Source: Stutzerimonas stutzeri | Lineage (GTDB): Bacteria > Pseudomonadota > Gammaproteobacteria > Pseudomonadales > Pseudomonadaceae | Direction: 5' to 3' | DNA length: 64,000 nucleotides | Assembly (NCBI RefSeq): GCF_038561965.1 | Contig: NZ_CP139348.1 | Span: 4,340,001-4,404,000, forward strand | In this document: positions 26,838 through 38,308 of the stretch, in pieces | Layout: each line of letters opens with the position of its first letter | Position numbering within the stretch: position 1 is the stretch's first letter | Made by a program: the position numbers and the translations under genes | Notes under the pieces: model-generated | Seen by the model: only the letters and a program-made list of their open reading frames with translations | Database searches by the model: none | Told to the model about the DNA's origin: nothing

Positions 26838-27656
26838 TCATCCGCGACTGGCCAGCTCAATCAACCATTCGCGCCACTCGACGCCTTTGGGCAGCGCCAG
26901 GAATGATGGATTCAAGTACGTCTCGCGCGCCTCGTAGCGCAGCGCAGCACCGCTGATGTCCAGCACCTCACCACCGGCTCCCTCCAGAACACCTTGCGCC
27001 GCCGCGGTATCCCACTGCGAAGTCGGTGCCAGGCGGGGATAGCAATCCGCAGCGCCTTCGGCCAGCAGACACAGCTTCAGCGAGCTGCCCACGTTGACCA
27101 ATGCAAGATCGCCGAATCGCTCGCCCAGACGGCTCAGCAACTGTTCCTGTGCCGAGCTGCTGTGGCGCCGGCTGGCGACCACGGTGAAGGTGTCATCGGG
27201 GTGCTGGCGCACACGCAAAGGCTGCGCGGTACCCGACGCCTCGCTGCGCCAGGCGCCGAAGTCCTCACCACCGTAGTAGCAGCGCCCGGATGCCGGGATG
27301 CCGACCACGCCGAAAAGCACCTTGCCCTCTTCGATCAGCGCGACGTTGACGGTGAACTCCTCGCTACCAGCGATGAACTCCTTGGTGCCATCCAGCGGAT
27401 CGACCAGCCACCAGCGGGTCCAGCTGGCCCGCTCGGCAAGTGATAAATCGCAATCCTCTTCCGAGAGCACCGGAATGCTGGCATCTAACGCTTTAAGCCC
27501 GTCCAGCAATACGTGGTGGGCCGCCATGTCGGCAACCGTCACCGGCGATTCATCGGTCTTGGTCTGCACCACCAGCTCGCTGCGCCAGTGCGGCAGGATC
27601 GCCGTACCGGCTTGACGCACCAGATCGATCACCGCGGGAAGGTAGGGATGACTCAT
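26838..27656 (-). CDS. cysQ: 3'(2'),5'-bisphosphate nucleotidase CysQ
   Basis: CysQ removes the 3' phosphate of PAP, a by-product of sulfate assimilation. It has 272 residues of the inositol-monophosphatase fold. The metal motif WWLVDPLDGTKEFI, the upstream SEED (PVLSEEDCDL) and the late WDTAAAQGVLEGAGG are present. It overlaps nudE by 4 bases; cysQ-nudE is the usual pair. Confidence 0.97.
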   Translation of the reverse strand: MSHPYLPAVIDLVRQAGTAILPHWRSELVVQTKTDESPVTVADMAAHHVLLDGLKALDASIPVLSEEDCDLSLAERASWTRWWLVDPLDGTKEFIAGSEEFTVNVALIEEGKVLFGVVGIPASGRCYYGGEDFGAWRSEASGTAQPLRVRQHPDDTFTVVASRRHSSSAQEQLLSRLGERFGDLALVNVGSSLKLCLLAEGAADCYPRLAPTSQWDTAAAQGVLEGAGGEVLDISGAALRYEARETYLNPSFLALPKGVEWREWLIELASRG

Positions 27657-28219
27657 CGGCCGAACTCTCCACGCTGAGTCAACAGATCCTTGGCCAGATA
27701 AAGCGCGGCCAGCGCGCGACCCTCGCTGAATTGCGGGTGCTGAATCAGGCTCGACAGCTCATGCAGGCTCACCTGCTCCACGCGCATCGGCTCGGGCTCG
27801 TCGCCAGGCAGCTGCTCGGGATACAGATCTCGGGCCAGCACGACCTGGATCTTCTGGCTCATGTAGCCCGGCGACAATGACAGTTCGGTAAGCAGCTCCA
27901 GACGGCGCGCGCCGAAGCCAGCCTCCTCCTTGAGTTCGCGATTGGCGGCCTCGAGCACGTCCTCGCCAGGCTCGATCAGCCCCTTGGGCAGGGACAGCTC
28001 GTAACTGTCGGTGCCACCGCAATACTCTTCGACCAACAACGCGTTCTCCGCGTCGGCAAGCGCTACGATCATCACTGCGCCATAGCCGCTGCCCTTGCCG
28101 ACCAGGCGTTCGTAGGTGCGCTCGACCCCATTGGAAAAGCGCAGCTGCAGCTCCTCGACACGGAACAGCCGGCTGCTGGCGACGATCTCACGGGCTAGCA
28201 CAGTGGGTTTCTGGCGCAT
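27653..28219 (-). CDS. nudE: ADP compounds hydrolase NudE
   Basis: A 188-residue Nudix hydrolase that cleaves ADP-ribose, Ap3A, NADH and similar compounds. The Nudix box is GLIEPGEDVLEAANRELKEEAGF. The start at 28219 (MRQKPTVLAREIVASSRLF) matches the NudE N-terminus and has GGAG upstream (AGGAGTTTCCC before ATG). First gene of nudE-cysQ and divergent from yrfG. Confidence 0.96.
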   Translation of the reverse strand: MRQKPTVLAREIVASSRLFRVEELQLRFSNGVERTYERLVGKGSGYGAVMIVALADAENALLVEEYCGGTDSYELSLPKGLIEPGEDVLEAANRELKEEAGFGARRLELLTELSLSPGYMSQKIQVVLARDLYPEQLPGDEPEPMRVEQVSLHELSSLIQHPQFSEGRALAALYLAKDLLTQRGEFGR

Positions 28220-28337
28220 GGGAAACTCCTGGAAACGCGAGCGGCTATCATAACCCGGCTTATTGCGCTGGCCGCGAGTGCTTTGCGACCAGCTGACTGC
28301 AGCCTCCTCCTCATCTACCGTCGACCCGAGCCCGCCA

Positions 28338-29018
28338 ATGACTGCCAACCTGCCCTGGACCGACATCGATACCGTCCTGCTCGACATGGACGGCACGCTG
28401 CTGGACCTACACTTCGACAACCACTTCTGGCTCGAGCTGCTACCGCAACGCTACGCCGAATTGCACGGCATCAGCCGCGCCATGGCCGAACTGGAACTCG
28501 CGCCGCTGTTCAACGAACACGTCGGCAAGCTGACCTGGTATTGCCTGGATTACTGGACCCGCGAGCTGAACCTGCCGATTCGCGAGATGAAGCGAGAGAT
28601 CGCCGAACTGATCGCGCTGCGTCCCTCTGCCGACGAGTTCCTTGCGGCGTTGCGCCAAGCCGGCAAACGTGTGGTGCTGATTACCAATGCTCACCGCGAC
28701 TCGCTGTCGCTCAAGCTCGAAAAGATCGAGCTGGCCCCCTGGTTCGATCGACTGATCAGCTCCCACGACTATGGTTACCCCAAGGAAGAACCGCAATTCT
28801 GGTACGCACTGCGTCAGGAACTGCAATTCGACCCGGCAAAGGCGCTGTTCATCGACGACAGCCTGCCGATCCTTCGCAGCGCGCGGGCCTTCGGCATTGC
28901 CCATTTGCTCGCCGTGCGTGAGCCCGATAGCCGACGCGCTCCGAAGGACACCGAGGAATTCGCCGCGGTCGGCGACTACCTCGACCTGATCAGTGACCTG
29001 CGCGGCAATCAAGCATGA
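28338..29018 (+). CDS. yrfG: GMP/IMP nucleotidase YrfG (HAD family)
   Basis: A 226-residue HAD phosphatase. Motif I is LLDMDGTLLDLHFDNHFW, with the nucleophile Asp; motif II is LITNAH and motif III/IV is GYPKEEPQFW with LFIDDSLPILRSA. YrfG acts on purine nucleotides. It lies beside nudE and cysQ, a conserved neighbourhood, all dealing with nucleotides. Confidence 0.94.
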   Translation: MTANLPWTDIDTVLLDMDGTLLDLHFDNHFWLELLPQRYAELHGISRAMAELELAPLFNEHVGKLTWYCLDYWTRELNLPIREMKREIAELIALRPSADEFLAALRQAGKRVVLITNAHRDSLSLKLEKIELAPWFDRLISSHDYGYPKEEPQFWYALRQELQFDPAKALFIDDSLPILRSARAFGIAHLLAVREPDSRRAPKDTEEFAAVGDYLDLISDLRGNQA

Positions 29019-29187
29019 CGGTTGGCGCTGCCGTCCGGCATCCGGAAGCTTTACACTACGCAACAGTTGCCGTCGGCAGGAGCCGGCTCAGGACGAGCCC
29101 AGGCAGGCAACATCGAAACAGCGAAGCGGAGCGCAGTACCTGCCCTAACGCTCGTAGTTCAGCCACGGATGATCGATAGGAAGCAAC

Positions 29188-31749
29188 ATGGCAGCAGTAG
29201 GCGCCGAACTTTGGCCCCACAGTCACAGCGAGATGAGCGAGCGTATCCGCCGGTACGACTGGGGAGCGACTGCGCTAGACGCACCCGACACCTGGCCGGC
29301 TGCGCTGCGTCTGCTGCTGGACACCATTCTTGAAGCCCCTCTGCCGATGTGCATTCTCTGGGGTGATCAGGCCCTGCAGCTTTACAACGACGCACATGCC
29401 GCACTGATCGGTGATCGCCACCCGGGCGAACTCGGCCAGCCTGCCTGCCACCGCTGGGGGGCAACGTGGGAGTTGCTCGACCCGGCCTGCGACACTGCCC
29501 GCCGTGGCGAGCCGCGGGTGTTGCGTAATCAGCAGCTGGCCATCGAGCGCCAGGGCGAACTGGTGGAAGCCTGGTTCGACCTGGCGTTGAGTCCGATCCG
29601 CGACGAGCCGCACCACATTGGTGGCCTGCTGCTGTGCCTCAGCGAAACCAGCGAGCGCGTGCGCACCGAGACCCGCTTGTCGCAAACCGCCCTGCATTAC
29701 AAGCTCAGCGCCGAAGTCCATCGGGCCAGCGAACAACGCCTGCAGCTGGCACTCGAGGCCAGCGACCTGGTCGGGTTCTGGGACTGGGCCATCCAGGCCA
29801 ACGAGATCCCGGCCGGCGTAGAGCTTTCGCGTATTCTTCCGGTCGAGCAATCCGGCCCGAATGGACTGAGCTGCGAAGCCTTCTTCGACCACGTTCACGC
29901 CGATGATGCCCCGCGCCTGCGCGCCGCACTGCAACGCTGCATCGCCGAACGCGGTACCCTCGACGAACGCTACAGGCTGCGCAGCGACGATGGTGACACG
30001 CGCTGGGCGCTGGCCCGCGGCCGCTGTCACTGCGACGAGCAGGGCCGACCACTGCGCTTCCCTGGCGCGGTGATGAACATTACCGGTCAGCAGGCCAGTG
30101 AGGACGCGCTGCGTCAGAGCGAGGCCGAGCTCAAAACGGTCACCGATGCGCTGCCGGTGCTGATCGGCTACATCGACGCCGAGGAGCGCTTCCGCTTCAA
30201 CAATCGCTATTACACCGAATGGTTCGGTCACTCGACCGACTGGCTGCTGGGCAAAACCGCGCACGAGGTACTCGGCGAACGAGGCTATGCCGAACGGCAG
30301 GCGAGTATCCGGGCCGCTCTTGCGGGCCAGGAAGTGACATTCGAGGCCTACAGCCCGCACCGCGACGGCGAACCCCGGCGGATGCTGGTGCATTATCTGC
30401 CCCGTCGCGACTGCAACGGCGCCGTACTCGGCTTTTTCGTCATGGCGTTAGACGTTACCGAACGCTGGCGCGCTGAGCAGGCCCTGCGTGAGCTCAACGA
30501 AACACTGGAGAGCCGCATCCAGGAACGCACGCAGGCGCTGGCAGAAGTCTACGAGCGCCTGCTCAAGGAAATGGCCAGCCGCGAGCAGGCTCAGGAAGCA
30601 TTGCGTCAGGCGCAGAAGATGGAGGCGGTGGGCCAGCTGACCGGCGGCATCGCCCACGACTTCAACAACATGCTGACTGGCATCATCGGCGGCCTGGACC
30701 TGATCCAGCGTTACATCCAGTCCGGCCGTCATGGCGAGACCCAGCGCTTCATTGACGCCGCCGTGACCTCGGCCAACCGTGCCGCAGCGTTGACACACCG
30801 TCTGCTCGCCTTCGCCCGACGTCAGCCGCTGAACCTCAAGCGTGTCGAACTGAACCACCTGATCGAGTCGATGCATGACCTGCTCAGCCGCACCCTCGGC
30901 AACCATATTCAGATCGGCAATCGGCTACAGAGCGATCTCTGGCCCGTTTCGAGCGATGAGAACCAGTTGGAGAGCGCCCTGCTCAACCTGGTCATCAATG
31001 CCCGCGATGCCATGGCCGACGGCGGCACCCTGCTGCTCGAAACCCGCAATATCGAGCTCTACAGACAGGGCGAAGTTGGCGATCTGGCTGCTGGGCGCTA
31101 CGTCATCCTGTGCCTGACCGACAGTGGCTGCGGCATGAGCGCCAAGGTCCTGGCCAGCGTATTCGAGCCGTTCTTCACGACCAAACCGATCGGCCAAGGA
31201 ACCGGTCTCGGCCTTTCCATGGTGTACGGCTTTACCCGCCAGGCCGGTGGCCATATACAGATCGTCAGCGAACCCGGCAGTGGCACGCAGGTGAGCCTGT
31301 ACCTGCCGGTATTCGTGGACCAGGGAGTCGTAGCTGCACCAACCAGCGAAGTCGATGGGCCGTTACGGGCCCAGCAGGGCGAGACCGTGCTGGTGGTCGA
31401 AGATGATCCAGCGGTGCGCCTGCTGGTGATCGACGTACTGGAAATGCTTGGCTACCAGGCGCTCGAGGCGGCGGACGGCAACGCAGCGATCCGCCTGCTC
31501 GAAAGCACCGACGCCATCGACATGCTGGTCACCGATGTCGGGCTGCCGGGCATGAACGGTCGACAGCTAGCCGACGTTGCGCGCCAGCATCATCCCCGCC
31601 TGCCAGTGCTGTTCATGACCGGCTACGCCAAACAGGCCGCCAGCTCGGACTTCCTCGAACCGGGCATGGACATGATCAGCAAACCATTCAACCTGGATGC
31701 GCTCGCCAAGCGCGTCCGCGATATGCTGGCCGAGACCGACAAACGGTGA
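29188..31749 (+). CDS. Hybrid sensor histidine kinase (PAS-PAS-PAS-kinase-receiver)
   Basis: An 853-residue protein without membrane segments, so a cytosolic sensor. Three PAS-type regions lie at about 40-155, 180-300 and 315-430, followed by a coiled coil (about 430-478). The H-box LTGGIAHDFNNMLTGI carries His490. The ATPase region shows NLVINARDAM (N box), CLTDSGCGMS and GTGLGLSMVYGF. A C-terminal receiver has the phospho-acceptor Asp783 in LVTDVGLPGMNG. There is no output domain, so the phosphate probably passes on to another protein. It resembles the hybrid kinase at 43 kb. Ligand unknown. Confidence 0.93.
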   Translation: MAAVGAELWPHSHSEMSERIRRYDWGATALDAPDTWPAALRLLLDTILEAPLPMCILWGDQALQLYNDAHAALIGDRHPGELGQPACHRWGATWELLDPACDTARRGEPRVLRNQQLAIERQGELVEAWFDLALSPIRDEPHHIGGLLLCLSETSERVRTETRLSQTALHYKLSAEVHRASEQRLQLALEASDLVGFWDWAIQANEIPAGVELSRILPVEQSGPNGLSCEAFFDHVHADDAPRLRAALQRCIAERGTLDERYRLRSDDGDTRWALARGRCHCDEQGRPLRFPGAVMNITGQQASEDALRQSEAELKTVTDALPVLIGYIDAEERFRFNNRYYTEWFGHSTDWLLGKTAHEVLGERGYAERQASIRAALAGQEVTFEAYSPHRDGEPRRMLVHYLPRRDCNGAVLGFFVMALDVTERWRAEQALRELNETLESRIQERTQALAEVYERLLKEMASREQAQEALRQAQKMEAVGQLTGGIAHDFNNMLTGIIGGLDLIQRYIQSGRHGETQRFIDAAVTSANRAAALTHRLLAFARRQPLNLKRVELNHLIESMHDLLSRTLGNHIQIGNRLQSDLWPVSSDENQLESALLNLVINARDAMADGGTLLLETRNIELYRQGEVGDLAAGRYVILCLTDSGCGMSAKVLASVFEPFFTTKPIGQGTGLGLSMVYGFTRQAGGHIQIVSEPGSGTQVSLYLPVFVDQGVVAAPTSEVDGPLRAQQGETVLVVEDDPAVRLLVIDVLEMLGYQALEAADGNAAIRLLESTDAIDMLVTDVGLPGMNGRQLADVARQHHPRLPVLFMTGYAKQAASSDFLEPGMDMISKPFNLDALAKRVRDMLAETDKR

Positions 31750-31874
31750 ATCGTCCGCGGCCGGAAAGGGTCATAGCTCTATCCGCCGGCCGCGCACAAC
31801 CGCATGTCGATTGCGCCAACGCCTGCCATTCAGGGCACCGGCATCGTTAGGTTTTTCCAGGATCGAATTCGCCG

Positions 31875-32729
31875 ATGAACGCCCCGTCTCGCCTGACCGC
31901 TGGCTTCGCCGGTGCCGCTCAGCCACCCTCCGGCGCCAGCCAGCGCTACTGCTACCAGCCCATCGATGAAGCCGAACAGTGCACGGTCGACCTAGCCGAG
32001 GAGTGCGCCCTGGCAATCGCCTACAACGGAATGAGTCAGGCGGTGATGATGATCTCCCCGGCCAACCTGGAAGATTTCGTCGTCGGCTTCAGCCTGGCCA
32101 ACGGCTTCGTCGACAGCCTGAACGACATCTACGACATCCGCCTGCATGGCCGCGGCAATGCGCGACGCGCCGAACTCGAAATATCCAGCCGCACGTTCTG
32201 GCGCCTCAAACAGCAGCGTCGCCAGCTGCCCGGCAACAGCAGCTGCGGGCTCTGCGGTGTCGAGGCGCTGGAGCAGGCACTGCCGGAAATGCCAGTGATG
32301 CCGACCTCGCCGTTGCCGCCGTCGCACTGGCTGCTGGGCCTACGCGAACGCATCGGTGAATTTCAGCCGCTGGGGCGAGATTGCGGTGCGGTGCACGCTG
32401 CGCTGTTCATGGATAGCAGCGGCCAGATCCGCCTGGGCCGCGAGGATATCGGCAGGCATAACGCGCTGGACAAGCTGATCGGGGCCATGGCACGCAGCGG
32501 CTGCGTTGCTGATGGCGGCCTGGCTATCGTCACCAGTCGCTGCAGCCTGGAATTGGTGCACAAGATTCAGCGGGCTGGCATTCCGACCCTGGTGAGCCTG
32601 TCCGCGCCCACCGGGCTTGCAGCGCAGTGGGCACAGCGGCACAACCTGAACCTCATCCACCTGCCGCATCACAGCCAGCCGCGGGTATACAGCCCAGCGG
32701 CACTAGCGCCGAGCGAACTGCAGGACTGA
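31875..32729 (+). CDS. fdhD: Formate dehydrogenase accessory sulfurtransferase FdhD
   Basis: FdhD carries sulfur from the desulfurase IscS to the molybdenum cofactor of formate dehydrogenases. It has 284 residues. The functional pair is Cys124 and Cys127 in SSCGLCGVEAL. LAIAYNGMSQAVMMISPANLEDFVVGFSLANGF and EDIGRHNALDKLIGAM are the other signatures. No classical formate dehydrogenase is in the window; the only candidate client is the YdeP-like protein at 6.2 kb. Confidence 0.96.
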   Translation: MNAPSRLTAGFAGAAQPPSGASQRYCYQPIDEAEQCTVDLAEECALAIAYNGMSQAVMMISPANLEDFVVGFSLANGFVDSLNDIYDIRLHGRGNARRAELEISSRTFWRLKQQRRQLPGNSSCGLCGVEALEQALPEMPVMPTSPLPPSHWLLGLRERIGEFQPLGRDCGAVHAALFMDSSGQIRLGREDIGRHNALDKLIGAMARSGCVADGGLAIVTSRCSLELVHKIQRAGIPTLVSLSAPTGLAAQWAQRHNLNLIHLPHHSQPRVYSPAALAPSELQD

Positions 32730-32933
32730 AGTATTCTGTGGGCTCGGCGACTTTCCGGAATGCCAACCTGGCTCGGCCACAAGCGGACCGACAGCCCCAG
32801 CTGACTGTAGTTCCGCCGCCAAATCAAAGAGTTAGCAAACGCGAACCGCATCACGCATTTCATCGGGAAGCTCTTGCCCGAAGCGAAGCGGCACGTGAGG
32901 ATCACGCCGCAGTTCCTCATACGGGATGACACC

Positions 32934-33386
32934 ATGAAGTACGCCTCGATGTTCCTCATTTCTATCAGTCTGCTCAGCGGTGCAGCCGTCGCCGGCAGCA
33001 ATACCGAAGCCGCGGTCGGCGGTGCCCTCGGCGGCGCGTTGGGTTCGGTGGTTGGAGAGCACCTGGGAGGCTCGACCGGCGCAACCATCGGTGCAGGTGT
33101 CGGCGGTGCAGCCGGCGGCATGGTTGGCGCGGACAAGCGTAGCCGCACGGAAGCTGCCATCGGTGGCGGCCTCGGCGCGGCTGGCGGCAATGTGATCGGG
33201 CAGCGCGTCGGCGGCAGTACCGGCGGATTGATTGGCGCAGCCGTTGGCGGCGGTGCGGGCGGCGCGATTGGCAATGCCTACGGCGACGATGATCGCAGCG
33301 ACCGTCGCTATCGGGATGATCGCCGTTACTACGGCCATCCAGGCAAAGCCAAGGGTCACTACAAGCACAAACACAAGCATCATTGA
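32934..33386 (+). CDS. Secreted glycine-zipper protein with His/Lys-rich tail
   Basis: A 150-residue protein. Signal peptide (1-20, ending AAVAG). Then alternating glycine-zipper segments: AAVGGALGGALGSVVGEHLGG, ATIGAGVGGAAGGMVGADKR, AAIGGGLGAAGGNVIGQRVGG and GLIGAAVGGGAGGAIGNAYG. The tail GHYKHKHKHH is rich in His and Lys. Glycine zippers pack helices in membranes; this is probably an envelope protein. The ATG at 32934 is chosen because the signal peptide starts there. Function unknown. Confidence 0.85.
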   Translation: MKYASMFLISISLLSGAAVAGSNTEAAVGGALGGALGSVVGEHLGGSTGATIGAGVGGAAGGMVGADKRSRTEAAIGGGLGAAGGNVIGQRVGGSTGGLIGAAVGGGAGGAIGNAYGDDDRSDRRYRDDRRYYGHPGKAKGHYKHKHKHH

Positions 33387-33390
33387 TAGC

Positions 33391-33408
33391 GGCGGGCAGG
33401 CGCCCGCC
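33391..33408 (+). terminator. Hairpin after the glycine-zipper gene
   Basis: GGCGGGC (33391-33397) pairs with GCCCGCC (33402-33408) around a 4-base loop, 4 bases after the stop codon. There is no T-run, so it is a weak terminator candidate. Confidence 0.4.
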
Positions 33409-33489
33409 TCCCACCTGTATTTGCCATCGCCCGGAACCGGCCTTCGCTGCTCCGGGCAATTCCTTTATGCCACGCCAGGCATTTTCGAA

Positions 33490-33921
33490 CTAAGCCAAGA
33501 CCTCCAGCGCCCCGCGTAGCCGCGTCGGAATCGACGTCGGTCGATTACTCGCCCGCTCGACAAATACGTGTACGAACCTGCCCGCTGCGCAGGCTTCCTG
33601 CTCGCCCTCGCGAAATATCGCCAGCTCGTACTGCACCGAGGAGTTGCCCAGCTTCGCAACGCGCACGCCAACCTCGATAAGGTCCGGATAGGCGATCGAC
33701 GCGAAGTAGTCGCAGGCCGAACTCACGACGAAGCCGACGATCTCACCGCCCTGAATATCCAGCCCGCCCTGATGGATCAGATAGTTGTTCACCGCAGTAT
33801 CGAAGAAGCCGTAGTAAACGACGTTGTTTACGTGGCCGTAGATGTCGTTGTCATGCCAGCGCGTGGTGATCGGCTCGAAGTGCTTGTAATCGCTGCGCAG
33901 GTGTTTGGGTTGTTCAGGCAT
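33490..33921 (-). CDS. Acyl-CoA thioesterase, 4-hydroxybenzoyl-CoA thioesterase type
   Basis: A 143-residue hot-dog thioesterase. The active-site Asp lies in TRWHDNDIYGHVNNVVYYGFFDTAVN, the family signature. It is the last gene of the minus-strand cluster with an iron alcohol dehydrogenase, an acyl-CoA dehydrogenase and a 3-hydroxyacyl-CoA dehydrogenase, so its substrate is probably an acyl-CoA of that pathway. PAO1 has, as I remember it, the same series at PA5185-PA5189. Confidence 0.91.
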   Translation of the reverse strand: MPEQPKHLRSDYKHFEPITTRWHDNDIYGHVNNVVYYGFFDTAVNNYLIHQGGLDIQGGEIVGFVVSSACDYFASIAYPDLIEVGVRVAKLGNSSVQYELAIFREGEQEACAAGRFVHVFVERASNRPTSIPTRLRGALEVLA

Positions 33922-33963
33922 GACAGTTCTCCGCGGTGCATAGATTGTTGGTGGAGAGGACGC

Positions 33964-35127
33964 TCAATAGGCGGCCTGGTAGATCGCCAGCGCATCGGCT
34001 TCGGTGACCTCGCGCGGGTTGTTGACCAACAGGCGCTGCTGGAGCATTGCCTCCTTCGCCAGTTGCGGCAGCATGTTTTCCGGCACGCCGGCATCGCGCA
34101 GGCGGGTGGGCAGGCCGACACGAGCGCTCATCTGCTCGAACTCCTCGATCAGCTGCTCGGCATAAGTCGACGGATCGTCCGTGCGCAGCCGATCACCCAG
34201 GATGATCGGCGCCAGCTCGCCGTAATGAGTGGTCGCCGCGCTGACGTTAAAGCGCAGCACCTGCGGCAGCACCAGCGCGTTCGACAACCCGTGCGGAATG
34301 TGGAAATTGCCACCCAACGGATAGGCCAGCGCATGCACCGCTGCCACCGGCGCATTGGCGAACGCCTGCCCAGCCAGGCAGGCGCCGAGCAGCATGGCCT
34401 GGCGCGCCTCGCGGTTTTGCCCGTTGTGCACCGCCTCGTCGAGGTTGGCGGCCAGCAGGCGCAGCGCCTCGCGGGCCAGCAAGTCGGACATCGGGTTCTT
34501 CTTCAGCGCGCTGGTGTAGGCCTCAATGGCATGCACCATGGCGTCGATACCGGTGGCGGCGGTAACCGCTGGCGGCAAGCCGAGGGTGAGGTCGGCATCC
34601 AGCAGCGCCAGGTCCGGCAACAGCAGCGGCGAGACCACGCCCATCTTGGTGGTTTCACCCGTGGTGATGATGGCGATCTGCGTGACCTCGGAGCCGGTGC
34701 CCGCGGTGGTCGGCACCTGGATCAGCGGCAGACGCTGGCCCTTGGCGTTGCCGACACCGTAGATGTCTTGCAGTGATTGAGTGTTGGCCGGGTGCGCCAG
34801 CAGGGCAACCAGCTTGGCGACATCCATGGAGCTGCCGCCACCGAAGCCGATGATGAGATCAGCTTTGAGCGATTTGGCCTGCTCCACCGCAGCCGTGACG
34901 ATGTGCTCTGGCGGATCGGCGACGACCTGATCGTAGACGGCAACCTGCAGCCCATCAGTTTCGAAGCCCGGCAATACCTCATTGAGCAGGCCGAAACGGG
35001 TAATGCCGGGATCAGTCACGACCAGAACGGAGCGCGCGCCACGCTCCTTGCAGAGGCTGGCCAGCCGGCGGGAAGAGCCGGGCTCACAGATCAATTGCGC
35101 GGTTGTGGCAAAGCTGAACGGATGCAT
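33964..35127 (-). CDS. Iron-containing alcohol dehydrogenase
   Basis: A 387-residue group III (iron-dependent) alcohol dehydrogenase. The NAD-binding GFGGGSSMDVAKL, the motif PTTAGTGSEVT and the metal-binding stretch LAYPLGGNFHIPHGLSNALVLP with its histidines are intact. Start at 35127, with an AGGAGGC ribosome site 4 bases upstream. It lies between the thioesterase and the acyl-CoA dehydrogenase; it could oxidise an alcohol or reduce an aldehyde of the same pathway. Confidence 0.94.
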   Translation of the reverse strand: MHPFSFATTAQLICEPGSSRRLASLCKERGARSVLVVTDPGITRFGLLNEVLPGFETDGLQVAVYDQVVADPPEHIVTAAVEQAKSLKADLIIGFGGGSSMDVAKLVALLAHPANTQSLQDIYGVGNAKGQRLPLIQVPTTAGTGSEVTQIAIITTGETTKMGVVSPLLLPDLALLDADLTLGLPPAVTAATGIDAMVHAIEAYTSALKKNPMSDLLAREALRLLAANLDEAVHNGQNREARQAMLLGACLAGQAFANAPVAAVHALAYPLGGNFHIPHGLSNALVLPQVLRFNVSAATTHYGELAPIILGDRLRTDDPSTYAEQLIEEFEQMSARVGLPTRLRDAGVPENMLPQLAKEAMLQQRLLVNNPREVTEADALAIYQAAY

Positions 35128-35183
35128 GCTGCCTCCTGATGGTTTTTTATTCACTTCGGCAAAGGCGGTCAAAAAATCAAACG

Positions 35184-35243
35184 CGCCCTCGCCCCCTAAG
35201 CCGGGCGCCCAGCCCTGTCCCTTTAGGAGAGGGCTGGGGTCAG
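35184..35243. repeat. Intergenic palindromic repeat, C-rich
   Basis: CCCAGCCCT (35208-35216) and AGGGCTGGG (35230-35238) form a 9-bp stem. It is preceded by CCCTCGCCCCC. C-rich elements of this kind (CCCTC..CCAGCCCT..AGGGCTGGGG) recur between genes in pseudomonads. It lies between the acyl-CoA dehydrogenase stop and the alcohol dehydrogenase start and may be a partial terminator or an RNA-stabilising element. Confidence 0.65.
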
Positions 35244-35276
35244 CGGCAGGCGGTCCGCTCGCTCATTTATCACTAC

Positions 35277-37067
<1,791 letters not shown>

Positions 37068-37069
37068 GC

Positions 37070-38308
37070 TCAGACTTCCTTCTTGTAGTCGGCGAAACGA
37101 CCGCCGAGCGTGGCCAGGCTGTCGATCAGTTCGGCCGGTTGCCAATGCTCACCGTGACGCTCGGCCAAAGCGTTCAAGCGCTCGCGGATGGCCGGCAGAC
37201 CCTGGCGATCAGCCCAGGTCATCGGGCCGCCGACTTCAGCCGGGAAGCCGTAGCCATTGAGATAGACGGTGTCGATATCGGCGCTGGACTCGGCCATGCC
37301 TTCCTCGAGAATCTTCGCACCCTCGTTGACCAGCGCCAGCAGGCAGCGCTCGAGGATTTCTTCACTGCCGATCTCGCGACGCTGAAAGCCGAGCCGCTCG
37401 GACTCACGCTGCACCAGCGCATCCACTTCCGGATCATGCTCGGCCTGGCGGCTGCCCTCGGCATAGCGGTAGTAGCCCATGCGCGATTTCTGCCCGAAGC
37501 GGCCCAGCTCGCAGAGGCGATTGTCGATCTGCACCTCGGGTTCATCCTGACCCTTGCCGGCCAGCTCGCGGGCGCGCCACTCCAGGTCGATGCCGACCAC
37601 GTCGTACATGCGGAACGGGCCCATGGCGAAACCGAAGCCCTGCAATGCGGCGTCGACCTGATGCGGATAGGCACCTTCAAGCAGCATCATCCGCGCCTCG
37701 CGGACGTAGGTGGCGAGCATGCGGTTGCCGATGAAACCCTGGCAGTTGCCAGCGATCACGCTGACCTTGCCCATGCGCTTGCCCAGCTCGGTAGAAGCGT
37801 CGAGCACGGCCTTCGAGGTCTTCGCGCCGCGGACGATCTCCAGCAGTTTCATGATGTGCGCCGGGCTGAAGAAGTGCAGGCCGACGACCTGCTCCGGACG
37901 CCCGGTCACAGCGGCGATCGCATCGATGTCCAGCGCTGAGGTGTTGCTGGCGAGGATGCCGGTGGGTTTAACGATGCGGTCCAGCTCACGGAAAATGTTC
38001 TGCTTCAGCTCGAGGTTCTCGTAGACCGCTTCGATCACCAGATCGACATCGGCCAGCGCCTGGTAATCGGCGGCCTTGCTGATACAGGCGCGGCGCGCCT
38101 CGGCCTGGGTTTCGTCGATGCGACCCTGGCGGACATTGTGCGCATAGGTATCGGCTACCGCGCCCAGCGCCTGCTCGAGCATCTCGGGATTGTTGTCCAG
38201 CCAGCGCACCTGCACGCCGGCGTTGGCCAGGCTCATGACGATACCGCGGCCCATGGTGCCCGCGCCGATCACGGCGGCGGTCTGGATATCGAAGCGGGTT
38301 TGGCTCAT
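37070..38308 (-). CDS. 3-hydroxyacyl-CoA dehydrogenase, free-standing
   Basis: A 412-residue NAD-dependent dehydrogenase without a fused enoyl-CoA hydratase domain. The Rossmann motif is VIGAGTMGRGI. Catalytic residues lie in LHFFSPAHIMKLLEIV and the Asn-containing NCQGFIGNRML. Two C-terminal helical domains follow (GFAMGPFRMYDVVGIDL and the second at about 315-410). It is the first gene of the minus-strand cluster, with a LysR regulator divergent. Confidence 0.94.
   Translation of the reverse strand: MSQTRFDIQTAAVIGAGTMGRGIVMSLANAGVQVRWLDNNPEMLEQALGAVADTYAHNVRQGRIDETQAEARRACISKAADYQALADVDLVIEAVYENLELKQNIFRELDRIVKPTGILASNTSALDIDAIAAVTGRPEQVVGLHFFSPAHIMKLLEIVRGAKTSKAVLDASTELGKRMGKVSVIAGNCQGFIGNRMLATYVREARMMLLEGAYPHQVDAALQGFGFAMGPFRMYDVVGIDLEWRARELAGKGQDEPEVQIDNRLCELGRFGQKSRMGYYRYAEGSRQAEHDPEVDALVQRESERLGFQRREIGSEEILERCLLALVNEGAKILEEGMAESSADIDTVYLNGYGFPAEVGGPMTWADRQGLPAIRERLNALAERHGEHWQPAELIDSLATLGGRFADYKKEV

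Noticed and set aside
33001..33290. GGC-rich periodic DNA considered as a microsatellite
   Set aside because: The periodicity follows the codons of the glycine-zipper protein and is not exact at DNA level.
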